From Nemertoderma westbladi (Eukaryota; Xenacoelomorpha; Nemertodermatida; Nemertodermatidae): a DNA stretch of 50,302 nt. The notes beneath the pieces were generated by a model. It was not told the DNA's origin and made no database searches. It was given only the letters and a program-made list of their open reading frames with translations. The DNA lies in the NCBI GenBank assembly GCA_032718475.1, contig JAUCBJ010001485.1, forward strand, positions 1-50,302. The letters run 5' to 3'. Shown here in pieces: positions 11,780 to 23,200 of this stretch. Both the position numbers and the translations under genes were made by a program. Every line of letters starts with the position of its first letter. Positions within the stretch are counted from its first letter, which is position 1.

Positions 11780-12376
11780 AGAAATGTCCATTTTACTTTT
11801 CTTACACAAAATGATCTGTAGATTCCGAATTTCTGGATGATTTTTAATTTTTTTCAAAGTTATCGATTTATTGATTAGTTATTGATTTTGATCAATTTAT
11901 TTATCAATTAATTGATTTGTACAATAGTTCATAATTAAAAATAATTTTTACATATTCTGACTTAAATTTTTATGTAGAATTTGAATTTCAAGTAAAAAAA
12001 CATTTTTGAGCAAAATTTATTGATTGATTGATCAATTATTGATTTTTATTTATCAATTTATTGATCGATTCTTTGATTCAATAAGAAAATATATTTCTTT
12101 ACATTTTTTGACCCAAAACATTATGTAGAAATCGAATTTCGAGATAAAAAAATATTTTTGATTTCGAGTTATTGATTTATTGATCAGTTATTGATTTTGG
12201 GTGAACAATTTATTGATCGATTTTTGTTTCAATAGGAAAACATATTTCTTTACATTTTCTCTCCCAAAAACTTTTTGTAGAAATATAATTTCGAGATAAA
12301 AAATATTTTTTATCACAAGTTATTGATTGATTGATCGGTTATTGATTTTGATTGATCGATTCTGATTGATTGATTC
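11780..12376 (+). repeat. AT-rich imperfect tandem repeat, period about 150-157
   Basis: Units beginning ATTGATTTT occur at 11881, 12038, 12190 and 12341, each followed by TTTCTTACATTT-like, TTTTTGTAGAAAT-like and AATTTCGAGATAAAAA-like blocks; a weaker unit precedes them from about 11780. The repeats overlap the end of the transposase fragment, so they may have replaced its missing part. Confidence 0.8.
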
Positions 12377-12608
12377 GACAGTGAGGCTGAAATGGATCCT
12401 GGTCTGGATCAATCGATTTCCAAACATTGGATTCAGGGAGCATAAAGCAGTCATCGTCGTCATCGCTACTACCGGTACCACTAACACTGTCGTCGTCACT
12501 GCCAGCTGTGTCAGCCTCACTACCATCTTCGTCTATGTCTTCATCTGAATCCACTCCCGAAAAACCATAAGAATGGGGTGGTTTTCGTTGCCGTACTGGG
12601 TATGGCAT
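12339..12608 (-). pseudogene. piggyBac-type transposase N-terminal fragment
   Basis: An 89-codon minus-strand frame starts with ATG at 12608 (MPYPVRQRKPP). It is acidic and serine-rich (runs of D and S at codons 20-51) and ends with NVWKSIDPDQDPFQP before dissolving into repeat sequence. Acidic N-terminus followed by W..vDPd..P.pF is how many piggyBac-family transposases begin, before the DDD catalytic domain. Nothing of the catalytic domain is present. The family assignment of this piece rests mainly on the TTAA and inverted ends around it. On its own it would be an unrecognised acidic peptide. Confidence 0.5.
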
Positions 12609-13179
12609 TCTCAGCCAATTTCCAACACTAGCTGACTAGGGCGTTAGGTCTAGTCCAGTAGTCGGCTACCGGTATATCCTACACGACTATATCCGGGTTG
12701 TTACATTCGCATGACAATACCGTAGTGTCCGACAGTCCGAAATTATAGCAAATTATAATGGCTGAATGGAAATATTACTACTTAGGGATGGACTATTTAG
12801 GGTTAGTACCTAGGTTACTTACCGGTAGGCAGTAACCAAAACAATAAACAAACATCTATTGGTGCAATAAGACAGCCTACAGGCCTACCAGTAACAGAAT
12901 CCAGACTTCGGTACCTTAGATAATGTCTAAACGTATGGGGGGGGGGGGGGGGGGCTAAGGGGAATACTGATGTATAACAAGTCGTATAAAGCCTTGAATG
13001 TACAATTGTACTGAACTGCAGTATCAATACAACACTCTAATAAGGCCTAAATAGGTTTGAATTTACCGCCAAAAGTTGGTGTGCAGCATATTATATTGCC
13101 TAGAAATGCTCCAACAGCTCACAGAACATCCCTAGTACTGCTCTACAAAACAAACAAGCCGTACATCTCAAAGGATAAC

Positions 13180-13236
13180 CATGGCATAAATATATGCCAT
13201 GGAGCATTTAGTGGTGGCATAGATATATGCCATGGG
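13180..13236 (+). repeat. Two palindromes near the right piggyBac end
   Basis: CCATGGCATA and TATGCCATGG face each other across AATA (about 13180-13203). TGGCATA and TATGCCA face each other across GATA shortly after. Both can fold as hairpins and sit within 70 bases of the element's terminus, where transposase-binding subterminal repeats often lie. Confidence 0.7.
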
Positions 13237-13251
13237 CTGGAAAGGGTTTAA

Positions 13252-13366
13252 AGAGTTTTTAACTAAATATTATCTGTCCTCTGTATGAATATTTAGTTGC
13301 TGGATTTATATATTGGTATTGGAATTATTATTATTATTTTATTATTAGTAATATATAGTCAATGGA
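13252..13366 (+). repeat. Tandem duplication, copy 1 tail
   Basis: These 115 bases continue copy 1 beyond the piggyBac insertion and match 15253-15367, with at least two differences (AACTAAATATT against AACTGAATATT, GTTGCTGG against GTTACTGG). The junction to copy 2 lies at about 13367-13370. Confidence 0.9.
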
Positions 13367-13759
13367 TAACTCGCAACCATGATGGTAGTGGTAGTGGACA
13401 TGAAGGTCATCATCAATAGTGAGACATTCGTGTACTGAAGGAATGCCTAAACTAAAGATCAACCAAAAGATCGACACGGAATTCTCATTGACTTTTACCT
13501 CGTACTCCTCAAACTCAATCGACGCCTCTAAATACAACTGGATATCAATAAGAGACAAAACTCGAGTTCTCTTACTGAACTCTTCCATCTCATCCCGCTG
13601 ATACACTCGTTTCAAGGGTTTTTTGAGTGACGCAGTTACTTGTTTTATAGAGGATACAGGGATACAGGCCGGGTATATCGAAGGAAACGCACCGGATTTT
13701 AGCGTTAAACATTGGGCATTCCTTTTGATCCATTGATCCTCAAAATGTAAAATACACAC
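13334..13759 (-). pseudogene. Second copy of the THAP-tail exon
   Basis: The frame repeats the THAP end seen at 10211-9822: CILHFEDQW with its C-x2-H pair, then GAFPSIYP, then a charged helical stretch with KKPLKRVYQRDEMEEF. It diverges after HHHGCE, where the duplication junction lies at about 13370. As the N-terminal CxxC half and the catalytic domain are both absent, it is a broken exon copy and not a free-standing gene. Confidence 0.7.
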
Positions 13760-15367
13760 CTTGGAGTGATCATTAATAATTAGGCCTACCGATAATACAG
13801 TAATAATACAATAGGCAGATAGGCCCTAATACAGTAATAAAAATATTTCGACGCCGGCCACCGGCTGCATCAACAGGCCGAGTGCAGCATCTCTATTACA
13901 GTATTATTGCTGTATGGCCAATACAGCATATTATTGCAAATTATGCAATAATAACACTACACAGAAATAATACAGTAATACATAATAGACTACAGGACCG
14001 AGGCTATCAGATACCGGTAACTACTGAACTAACTGACTAACAGTGAGTGACAGTACAGTTGTAGGCATAAAACATAATAAAGGACAGACAAGCGACAGTG
14101 TAGAGAACTCCTGATTTCTCTTTAATTAATTTCTTTATTTAACTAAGTTATTAGAAGCTTCTTGTAGGAAGTAATTAAGAAACAACCATTATTTATAAAG
14201 AGAATCAAGTAGGCCCACTAAATTTAGTGGGCTGCTGCAGCATACCAGGTCGTATTATAGTAGGTCAAGCCTAACCATTCCGATAACGCCTCAGAGAAAG
14301 GTTGACCTGGAAATACTACTTTTTTTTTAAACCAAAACATAAAATTAAGATATATAATACAACTTCCAATGCGATAAGCCATTGGACATATCCACCTATA
14401 CATATCAACCATAGTTATAAAGTTACTATAGAGTTCGAATTAATGTTGGAAACCAGGGAATCTTCATTGTCCTCTACGTCCATTAGATGTCAATGTTCGC
14501 ATTTGCCATGCGAATGGGGGCCTCCCAGCAGACTTGTCAATGTCGAGCGGTGCATGCACCTCGGAGGCACATTAGCCTGTCCAGATTTTAGATATCGATG
14601 GAAAATTTATAATTCTGTTGTAATTCGCAGATGAACTGGCAAACTATTAATAAAAATAGTCGGTGCAGTGAAGGAAAAGCAGCGACCACCGTAAGACTTT
14701 GAGGGTCCAGAGATAATTCGATCTTGTAGCATAGTAAATAGGTTTCAATTGTTTAGTAGTCGGGTAAATTATTATTTAAGGCCTTCCATATTATTTCGCT
14801 TAACATTTATTATATTGAAACACGAAAGCAATTGGACAACAAGCCAATATAGTGGCTTATGAGCCGTTTGCCATATACAAGCAATGACACTGGTACAGTA
14901 GTAGTAGTAGTAGTTTTTTGACGATAGTATAGGACGATATACAGTATATTAAATAATGTACAGTAATACAGATCATCCAATGAATAAGTTGAAATCTTAG
15001 AACTCTAATGAACATCTCCAATAAAATAAGTTTCTCTATCTGTACTCTTTCAAGCACATAGCACAGTTCTGCTCCATCGGCCCTTTTCAATTCTAACGTT
15101 GTGTGACATCAAGCGTAGTCTATAGAAACTGACACTCAAATAATTGGGTGCATACTGTAACTTATTTGTGTATAACGGATGCGTACTGAGGTCTGTCTGG
15201 ATTGAGAATTTCCCTGTATGTACAAAATTTAGTCGCTGTGTCCAGCCTTTAAAGAGTTTTTAACTGAATATTATCTGTCCTCTGTATGAATATTTAGTTA
15301 CTGGATTTATATATTGGTATTGGAATTATTATTATTATTTTATTATTAGTAATATATAGTCAATGGA
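13370..15367 (+). repeat. Tandem duplication, copy 2, with empty TTAA site
   Basis: This copy matches 9822-11704 plus 13252-13366. The TTAA at 15249-15252 is uninterrupted, showing the site before insertion. It carries a second THAP-tail frame on the minus strand (13759-13334) identical to copy 1 up to the junction, where its reading runs into unrelated sequence instead of the transposase body. No catalytic part follows, so copy 2 alone cannot make a transposase. Confidence 0.93.
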
Positions 15368-15950
15368 TTTCCATATCAATGAAAGGTTTCCGGATCCAAG
15401 CAACCTATCCAAAATGAGTAGCCTGGAGCCCCCAATTTACCAGTGTTTCCGCATTCTTCAATTTATTCCGACAATGGGTAGCAGTTGAGTTTATTGAATC
15501 GGTTGGTTACCTGAGCAACGACCTTGTTGATACGGTCTTTCGAAATAGGATAATCTATGGTGGCAGTGTCATAGACTCCAGTGTAGCTACAAACTTACAA
15601 GTATCAACCTTGCTATGAGTTAAACCTTTATTCCCCAATTTTGGAGTCGCACAACTCATTGAATAAATAGTCCCGACTAAATTCTCTGACCTAAGAGCGA
15701 TAAGTGAAAGCATTTCCCCAGGATGGAGCGATGTATCTAAGAAAGTGCCGCATGCTCCAAATCACTCTGCAACTGGATAACACTGACAGCCTTGACGAAT
15801 TGGACTGCGTCGGAGGTCGCCAGAGCCAGGTCTATTTCAGAAATCCATGTATCACCCCTGCGGAATTTGAGCCCTCCCCCCAAACACGGAGTCGAGTCAT
15901 GGGTAGTTATTCAATCGGATGTCTGTTATTCAGGGCGACTGACTCTAGTT
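15368..15950. other. Intron sequence, no gene recognised
   Basis: Several short open frames exist on both strands, but none has a recognisable motif or a consistent start. The stretch is less AT-rich than what follows. A decayed coding piece on the minus strand cannot be excluded. Confidence 0.4.
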
Positions 15951-15956
15951 GTCACA

Positions 15957-17132
15957 TCCCAGGATATCCTGGAAGGATATCCTAGTATATACCACGGTAG
16001 TTTGAGTCTGAAATCATGGGATATACCGGGCTTTTATAAAAGTACTCAATTACACATGCGAATTTTATCCATTTACATTGTTTACATGTATGATTTACTC
16101 AATATTATTTTGTTTACAAATATGATTTTGATTTACTCAATATTATTTTACTTTACTCTTTACTCAATATTATGCAATTTACCCAATATTACTAATTACA
16201 TTATAAAGTAAAGCAATTGAGTCAGTTATCATTGAGTGAGTTTAACAGTTTTAAAGTTATATTGAGTGGGCATTGGCAGTCGTCGGTCAGTTGGGCAATC
16301 TTATTTATCAGCATTAACTTTCAAAACCTTCAAACATTTCACAATTTTGGATACCTTTTCTGGTTAAAGTTTGCCTTTTCTGAGATACAGAAGGTAGTTG
16401 CGGCAATCATGAAAATTTCATTCAACTGAACAATTATTTGGTACAACAAATTCACTGCAAAGAGCTTCTTAATCTTGGCTGGAGGAGGCATCACCTTCTC
16501 ATTGTGGCTCTCACTATCATCACTCTCAGTCGAGGAAGTGGTGGACAGTACAAGTTTTTATGGCCTGACCGGAAGCATCATCATCTTGAGCCCATTTGGT
16601 TGGGTATTGTTTGTGGCACTTAATAACATGATTTTTTCGGTTGTCAGTTCGAGTTGAAACTCTTGTACCACACCTGAGGCAGTTTGATTCATCATCGAAA
16701 AATTGGTGCAGTTCCGATCTTGGTTTTTACCAACAGTAGCCATTTAAATATAATATATAATGTAAAATATTAATATATACTAATATATACCTTACCTACT
16801 AATGTATAATATTAATAGGCCTTGCTCATTAGCATGCCGGTACCACATACTAACATAAATACAATGCAGTAGAAGGCACTGTTTCCTGTCTGTCTTTTCT
16901 GCATAGTGCAAATATTCCTGATGTGAGTACAGTACTGCTACAAATTATACAATTGTTATTCCAGTAGCAGTACTGGACCAGTAGGCCTACAGCAGTACAC
17001 ACACCTGCACACAGTAGGTAATACTTAAGGCAACAAGGCTTTTGTAGTACTGCAGTATATATACAGTAGCAGGCAGCATATTATAGCTGTGCCAATATCT
17101 CAGGATATACCGAATATCCTGGGATTTCCCGA
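15957..17132 (-). mobile_element. Possible DNA element with ATCCCAGGATAT ends
   Basis: ATCCCAGGATAT at about 15957 is faced by ATATCCTGGGAT at about 17122, a 12-base inverted pair; near each are further GGATAT/ATATCC copies. Between them lies one unrecognised minus-strand frame (16743 leftwards). No target duplication was found at the ends, so the outline is tentative. Confidence 0.35.
16430..16743 (-). pseudogene. Unrecognised minus-strand frame with one internal stop
   Basis: The frame starts with ATG at 16743 (MATVGKNQDRNCTNFSMMNQ), runs 61 codons to a TAA, then stays open in the same frame. The downstream part includes SSTESDDSESHNEKVMPPP and AKIKKLFAVNLLYQ, an acidic serine stretch followed by a basic one. 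Continuity across a single stop suggests one former coding region of at least about 100 codons. No family is recognised. Its place inside a possible inverted-repeat element hints at a transposon gene, but that is inference. Confidence 0.35.
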
Positions 17133-18497
17133 CTACAATTATTTTTTGGGATTTATGCTAACTATGTGACTGACCCTGTTGCAGTGAGTATTCTTGTCAA
17201 TTTCTTTCTGCTGGCATTTAAGGGGAGCAGTCCTGTAATTTTTTTCCATTCATTTACTAATAACACATTGGTACACTTTACAGGATTACTAAATGTTCAA
17301 TAATGATCATGTTTACAGTTTCTGGCACAGAATCTTATTGCGGATCGTGTGGGTTAAAAAATTTCTTAAAAAAATTTTATTTTGAACCAAAATTTTGGAA
17401 AAATTTGGTGCCAGCACAGAAAATTCCAAAATGTTAGTTTCGGAAATATTGTTTTGACAAACCGAAGCGTAATTTGTAATTTAATCAGGATAACTATTGA
17501 CTGGCTGAATTCAGTGGAAAAAACTGATCTAGAATCTCAAATTAAAAATAATAGACAGCCTGGAAATTGTCACAAAATGGTACCGAAACTTTTAAAAATC
17601 CACAATCCGAGAAAAACAGCATTAAACATTTTTATTTGAAAAACCCGCTTTTTCTCAAACTTAATTTTAAAATGAGTGAAGATATCTAACTTTTTCCACT
17701 AATTTCCAGATATTTAGAGAAAAAAAATAATTTCACTATTTTTTTTTTTATATAAATTAGTGAAAAGGTTTTTTTTTACTTTTTTTTATAAAATTAGTAA
17801 AAAAATACTTGTTTTCACATTTTTCTTGAAAATTAGTGAAAATAATGTGATTTTTATTGAGATTTGTCTCCGGCTGTCGTTCCGTTCGGCGACATGAAGG
17901 CTGAACGGATGAGATTTTTAATTAGCCATTTTAATTAATTAATTTGATTAATTAATTATCATGTTTTTAATTATAATTGGCTAATAACAAAAAAATTTAA
18001 TATTTATCAAAATTCCATAAGATAACTTTTAAAGAGCTGCCAAAGCTCGTTCGAATGTACCAAAAAAAGAAAATTGGTTTGAAAATGACGGAGGAGTAGT
18101 AATTTGAAATTGAAAAAATGTCATTCCGAGAAAATGCCCTTGAAAGTTTAAACCTTCCAGCCAAAATTGGTCTGTGATCTGGTTGGTTAATCATTTCTGA
18201 CACGAAGGATGCACACAAACGAGTTAAAAATATCATTACGGGGGTTTTCGGGGTCGCTGATTTAATTACCGATGTCAGTTTTAATGTTTAGTGGAATCTA
18301 GCCAGTCTATCTGTCTGTCGGTCTTCTGTCATTCTTACAATTGGACGGACAGACCGTCATACGGAAAAACACCAATAACTTGAGAACGTGAAGGGGTCTC
18401 ACTAATCGGTTTTCAGATTTACAATCCTCATAAAATAGTTATTATTTCATAATTAATGCTCATCTTAATATTCTAATACGAAATTACATTTCTCAAG
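17133..18497. other. AT-rich intron sequence, no gene seen
   Basis: Long A and T runs, TTAATTAA-type palindromes (about 17920-17960) and no supported coding region. The last bases before 18498 are the CUB exon's splice acceptor. Confidence 0.6.
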
Positions 18498-18670
18498 CAT
18501 GTGGAAGAATCAATTATACAGAACCGGTTGGCACAATAACATCCCCCAATTATCCTACTGGCTATTACAACGACCTCAACTGCGAATATCACATTAATCT
18601 AAAACCTGGAAACACTATGCAGCTGACTGTTACAGACTTTAGCACTCAGACAACAAGTGACAAACTAATT
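18498..18670 (+). CDS. Host gene exon: CUB domain, N-terminal half
   Basis: The exon opens after AAATTACATTTCTCAAG and closes before GTAAGTTC at 18671. With the T left from the FN2 exon it reads serine, then CGRINYTEPVGTITSPNYP, the standard CUB opening (C-G...G.I.SPNYP), then NCEYHINLKPG and MQLTVTDFSTQ, ending SDKLI. CUB domains are about 110-residue beta-sandwiches in extracellular and developmental proteins, where they mediate protein or sugar binding. This exon gives 57 residues, up to the point where the D-x-L-x-V/F-D-G loop is split by a phase 0 intron. The other half is at 43331. No stop or frameshift is present. Confidence 0.9.
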
Positions 18671-18782
18671 GTAAGTTCATTATGGGTTGTTACTGGTAAA
18701 TTAACATGAAAACTGCAAGCAACACGAGCTACAAGCTCTCGTTTCAGATGTTTCATATCGATTAAATAAATAATATGAGCCT

Positions 18783-19475
18783 TGTACACGGTTCCATTTA
18801 CTTAGTATTCTGCAAACAAAAATGGCCATATGGATGATTTAGATCAGCAGAACTTCTGTGCAATATTATATATTTGGGGCCCCATTGGATCAGTTATTGC
18901 ATTTAGTTGCCCCTATAGAAGACTACTTCGTCTTCTTAATGCTTTATGACAGTATTATATCAGGCGCTGATCCAATGTAACCCCCCTTGTGTAACTGTTA
19001 TAATGTTGTGCAGTGCATACATATTAATTTATTGAGTTGGCCTGTAATCTATCCTAAGTGATTTCTAGTGTAACTGCCAATGGGATTGCTTAGTGAGCAA
19101 CCAGCTGGAGTGAATTGATTACCACATTGTTCTTTGTACATTTCTGCATATTTAAGGCAGTGTAGTTAATATCCCGGCAGTCACCTAGAGTCATTTACGG
19201 TAACGATATTATTAGGTGTTTACCCGTTTATACTGGGAGCACAAATTCTTAAGATTGTTATTCATATTATATTATTATTAGAATATACTATCTCTAATCT
19301 GAATTCTCTCTTTTATAATTTGTTAACAACCATGCATAAAATGGAAACAGCGTTCCTGGGAGAGCTCCTATTCCTCACCGATAGATCCTTAGCCCCAATC
19401 TAGTTTCTGCTGCTAGCCGATCAACTCAATTCTTTCCCTTTCAAAAAACTCACGAACCTAACGCATTCGTGTACA
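18783..19475 (+). repeat. BEL/Pao 5' LTR
   Basis: Begins TGTACACGGTTCC and ends TTCGTGTACA, so the ends form the inverted pair TGTACA/TGTACA. It should hold the promoter and transcription start; a TTTATAA stretch lies at about 19312. It differs from the 3' LTR at about 19027 (TTAATTTATTG here, TTACTTTATTG there). Confidence 0.95.
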
Positions 19476-20215
19476 ATAAGAATTTGTGTGCAGCGAATTG
19501 GTGCGTTCCATCTCGCCGAAAGAGTTGAAGTTTTGGAAGCAGACTATCTGTTGGACTACGGATTTTCTAAAGGAGACATCGTATCTAAAGGTTGATCTTA
19601 TCTATCTATTCACCGACTCTAGGATGATTAGAGAAATTTCTTTATCAGGCTAAGTACCCGTTATTTATTACTTCGTGACTGAATGAAATTCTAACAGGCT
19701 ACTAAACTCGATTCAGAAGTTATTCTCGCTAACATTGCGTCATATGTTTTCCGGTCGTTAGGGACACATCGGGCAAACCGACGTTGTTTGTCCGCCGGTA
19801 CTCTCGTATCTGTAAACGAGGGATTATAATCCCTAGCCTCACGAAATAATTTTCGTTGTGTTAGTTACTTTTGGCTGTTTTTTTTTTAAGTTCTGCTGAT
19901 CGTATTTTGGTACATTGGTTTAATGATTTCGGCCAATGATTTTATAATTTGTTAATATTCTGTCATAATTTTTGCAAGACGACTCATACTGCCCGGTGCG
20001 AAAACCATTCATATCCGGTCGGTTGTTTTAAGACAATTTTTACCCTGATCTTTCCGTATTATAAACGGAATTATTATACCGTTGGTGAGCTCTGTAAATA
20101 ATTGGTTTAATTATTTTCAGGTTGCCTGCGGGTAATTTACCTTTTGTATGCTTGGTTTATTTTGTGTTAAATTTTTTAGGACTTTAGTATACTGCACGTT
20201 TATTGCTACAAGAAA
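19476..20215 (+). promoter_or_regulatory. BEL/Pao 5' leader
   Basis: A 740-base untranslated stretch between the LTR and the gag-pol ATG. The primer-binding site should lie near its start; TGGTGCG at about 19499 could be complementary to a tRNA 3' end (CGCACCA), but the match to a given tRNA was not established. The packaging signal would also be expected here. Confidence 0.6.
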
Positions 20216-23200
20216 ATGTCAAGTCTTAATGTTGGTATAGGACCTGGATCCCCAAGGAGTGGAGTGTCTCTGGTTGGTGACCCGTTGCTGGTTGGCGCCC
20301 CCATCGCTGACCTCACTGCGGCAAGTCATTCCGAGTTGGTGTCCGGCCACAAACCGTCCATTCCAGCACCAGCTGATATCACATTAAGTACAGCGGTCGC
20401 GTTGAAAAGGTCTCACTATCGGGGTGAGCCGTGTTATGATGAGGGCCCGCGGCATGCCCCCATTGGTTCAGCAAAGGGCCCCTTAACTCGCCTGAGGGGC
20501 AACGGTGCCCCCAGCTCAAACATGGTTGCTAGTGTGACAAGTGTGGGTACCATAAACCGAGGTTTGGGACAACTCTATCGCCACCTGGAATCGGAGTGTG
20601 AGGAGATCAACAAAGCACGGGTAAGTTCCACTGTTGACTCTGCCATTTTATACACACTGACACAGAAACTCATTGCCAGGTTTGTCAAGATTAAGGATCG
20701 TGTAACACAATTAGAGCGTTACTATGAGTGTAATGGAACCAGAGAGGACTATGAACAGGTAACTTCTAAGTTTAATTATTATAGAGACTTGTACCATAAA
20801 GCTATTGAGACTCCAGCTCATTCTGTAAGTATCCAGGTCACTCCCCCTAGAGAAGTAATTAAAGCTATTACCCACCCGCCCTCAGAGGTACAGAATCTGC
20901 AAAGGACATCCGGTGAAGTATTAAACTCTAATTATTATGGCCCGCCTGGGCCAGAACAGGTAGTTGGTGGCACCGCTAATTTAAACATCGATGCTTTAAA
21001 TCCCAATAAGGTTAGTACTTACTCTGTGGGACATGGGGTCCCTAGGCAAAGACAGGTTAGTGTGGGGGGTGCATCACATTTGTCAGGTAGCTCCTCGAGC
21101 TCATCCAAAGTTCAGCGGCTCGCCGAAGCCAAATTAGCAGAACTAGAAAGCATCCAGGCTCAAGAGACCCTTAGGCGCCAGGAAATTGTTGACCATGAAC
21201 GCCATCGTATTCAAGTAGACCTTGAGGCTACACGAATTTCGGAGGCCGGCCAAGAAACTATCTTGAAAGCCACAAAAGCAGCTGAGAAGGCTAAGGAACA
21301 AGCAGATGAAGAAACTAGGAAGGCAGAAGCACAGGCCATCAAAGCTGTTGCTGAGGTCAAACGTGTAGCTGCGGCCAATGAACGTCTACAGGTACTTGAA
21401 AGTGCTGAGTTATGGTGTCGAGCGCAAAATGTCAGGGACCAATGTAGTCTTCGCACCAGAATTTTGGAAGCTGAAGGCAGCGCCCCTGAAGGTGAGGAAT
21501 TCGCCAGTGTAATGCATGTTGATTTGCCTCTAGTTGCAACCGGATATTCAGTGGCCCATCCAGAACCTGCAAGCACAAGTACCAGCCAGTTTGTTCCACA
21601 GGTACGACAGGTAGACAAACCCATATATTCCAGTAACATAGGTGATAGCATATTTACTACACCGCAGCCTGAACATCAACCGTCTACTCGACCACATCGA
21701 CTGAAATTTGACAATCATGTTCAGGCTGCTCGTACTCCTAGGTTTTTAGATAGACAAGTTAAAAGTAGTTCCACTCACACTTACACCCTCAGTCTAGGTA
21801 AATCTCCTGAAAATCATTATATTCCCCAACCTAGTAAGGGCGACCTTCCTTGTGCCCAGGTGCTTTATAAAACATCAGATAGTGAGCATCTCCCACAAGA
21901 TGAGCCAGGTTCCGTCATAGAACCCCCCAATTGGGAACCTCCCATAGAAAGGGCCCCTTACCAGTTATCTAAGGGACCGCTGACCCCACAGTTTTATGCA
22001 AGGCCAACCTACTTAGATCAGCATAACAATAGTAGTGAGTCCCACAACCAATGCAGATCACAAAACAACACTGACCCAGTCATACACCACAAGGGGTATA
22101 CTGATAGGAGTAGGCACCTTGACTCCAGGAGAACTGGAGGCCATCTGTCTGGTGATCCTGGTGGGGGGCCCAGTGATCCCGACAGTGATAATGACCGATC
22201 TACAGACCGGCGGGGCAGAGATGGACGCCAATCACGTCGTACCTCCCCTAGACATTATTCATATAATTCACCCAATATGGGAATGTTAGAGGTTTATGAG
22301 CGTTTAGCATTGGCTCTAGAAGCCCCACGAGCTGACCCAACGCCATTTCTTGGGGATCCCAAGAAATTTGTGTCTTTTAAAAATCGCTTTATGGCTCAAG
22401 TGCATTCGAAAGATGTCACTGATGACATCAAATTACGCCATTTGGTCACCTATGTTAAAGGTGAACCTCTGGACCTCATAGAGCATTTTGAGGGTATGAC
22501 TAATGGATATCAGCTGGCATGGGAAACCCTAGAAAAGAACTATGGGAATCCGGCTTTAATAATTAAGGCTGTCATCGAGGATGTCACACGATGTCGCTTT
22601 CCCATAGAAACACCTAGTGATGTAAGGAGGTATGCCCATGATGTGCGACGCACTATGGATGTGCTATGGACTTTAAATTGCCCACAGTACGTCAACAACC
22701 CCGATTTTATTCAGCGAGTAGCTGTGAACCTTAATGATAGGATGAGGTTACGGTGGGCGAGGAGAGTTGCTAGGTTTAGACAGGACCGAGGAAGTGACCC
22801 AGGACTTAGACAGTTAGTGGCTTTCTTAGAAGAGGAATCTGACGTCCTAAACTGTCCTATGTATGGTAGGCCAGCTGCTGAATCTATTCTCAGAGAAAGG
22901 ATGGGGGACAAATTCCATGGTTTTGGGACAAAACCATTGCCATTAGCAGGTGACAAGTGTGACCGCTGGGCTGCTCGTGATGTTCATCACGTCCCGGAGA
23001 CACCACGCTTCCCCTCAATCGACGGTAAACAACGGCTTATGACGTCATTCCATGAGGAACATTGTGTAGTTCCTGAGGTTATGGAGGAACCATCCTTTTC
23101 AGAAGCTAGCGGTGTGGATACTGACAACATTGATAAATTTTCCTGTGAGGCTTATGCAGTAAATCCACAGCATTCCTGCCAAATGTGTAAGGAGAATCAT

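Larger units (their letters stand above)
11705..13247 (-). mobile_element. piggyBac-like DNA transposon, internally decayed
   Basis: The element starts CCCTTTCCAGCCCA at 11705 and ends TGGGCTGGAAAGGGT at 13247, a 14-base perfect inverted repeat with one extra terminal base on the right. TTAA lies directly outside each end (11701-11704 and 13248-13251), the target piggyBac elements duplicate. The parallel copy of the duplication has a single TTAA at 15249-15252 in the same surrounding sequence, which is the empty site. At 1543 bases with only an N-terminal transposase piece inside, it is non-autonomous. AT-rich repeats fill the left half, and two palindromes lie near the right end. Confidence 0.85.
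8177..18497 (+). other. Host gene intron between FN2 and CUB exons
   Basis: The span runs from GTAAGT at 8177 to TTTCTCAAG ending at 18497. The phases match (1 and 1). It holds the dimeric repeat, the P-element-like remnant, the tandem duplication and the piggyBac-like element listed separately. Confidence 0.7.

Noticed and set aside
21211-21651. Open minus-strand frame within BEL gag
   Set aside because: It is antisense to the charged coiled-coil region, has no motif of its own, and is explained by codon bias of the gag frame.
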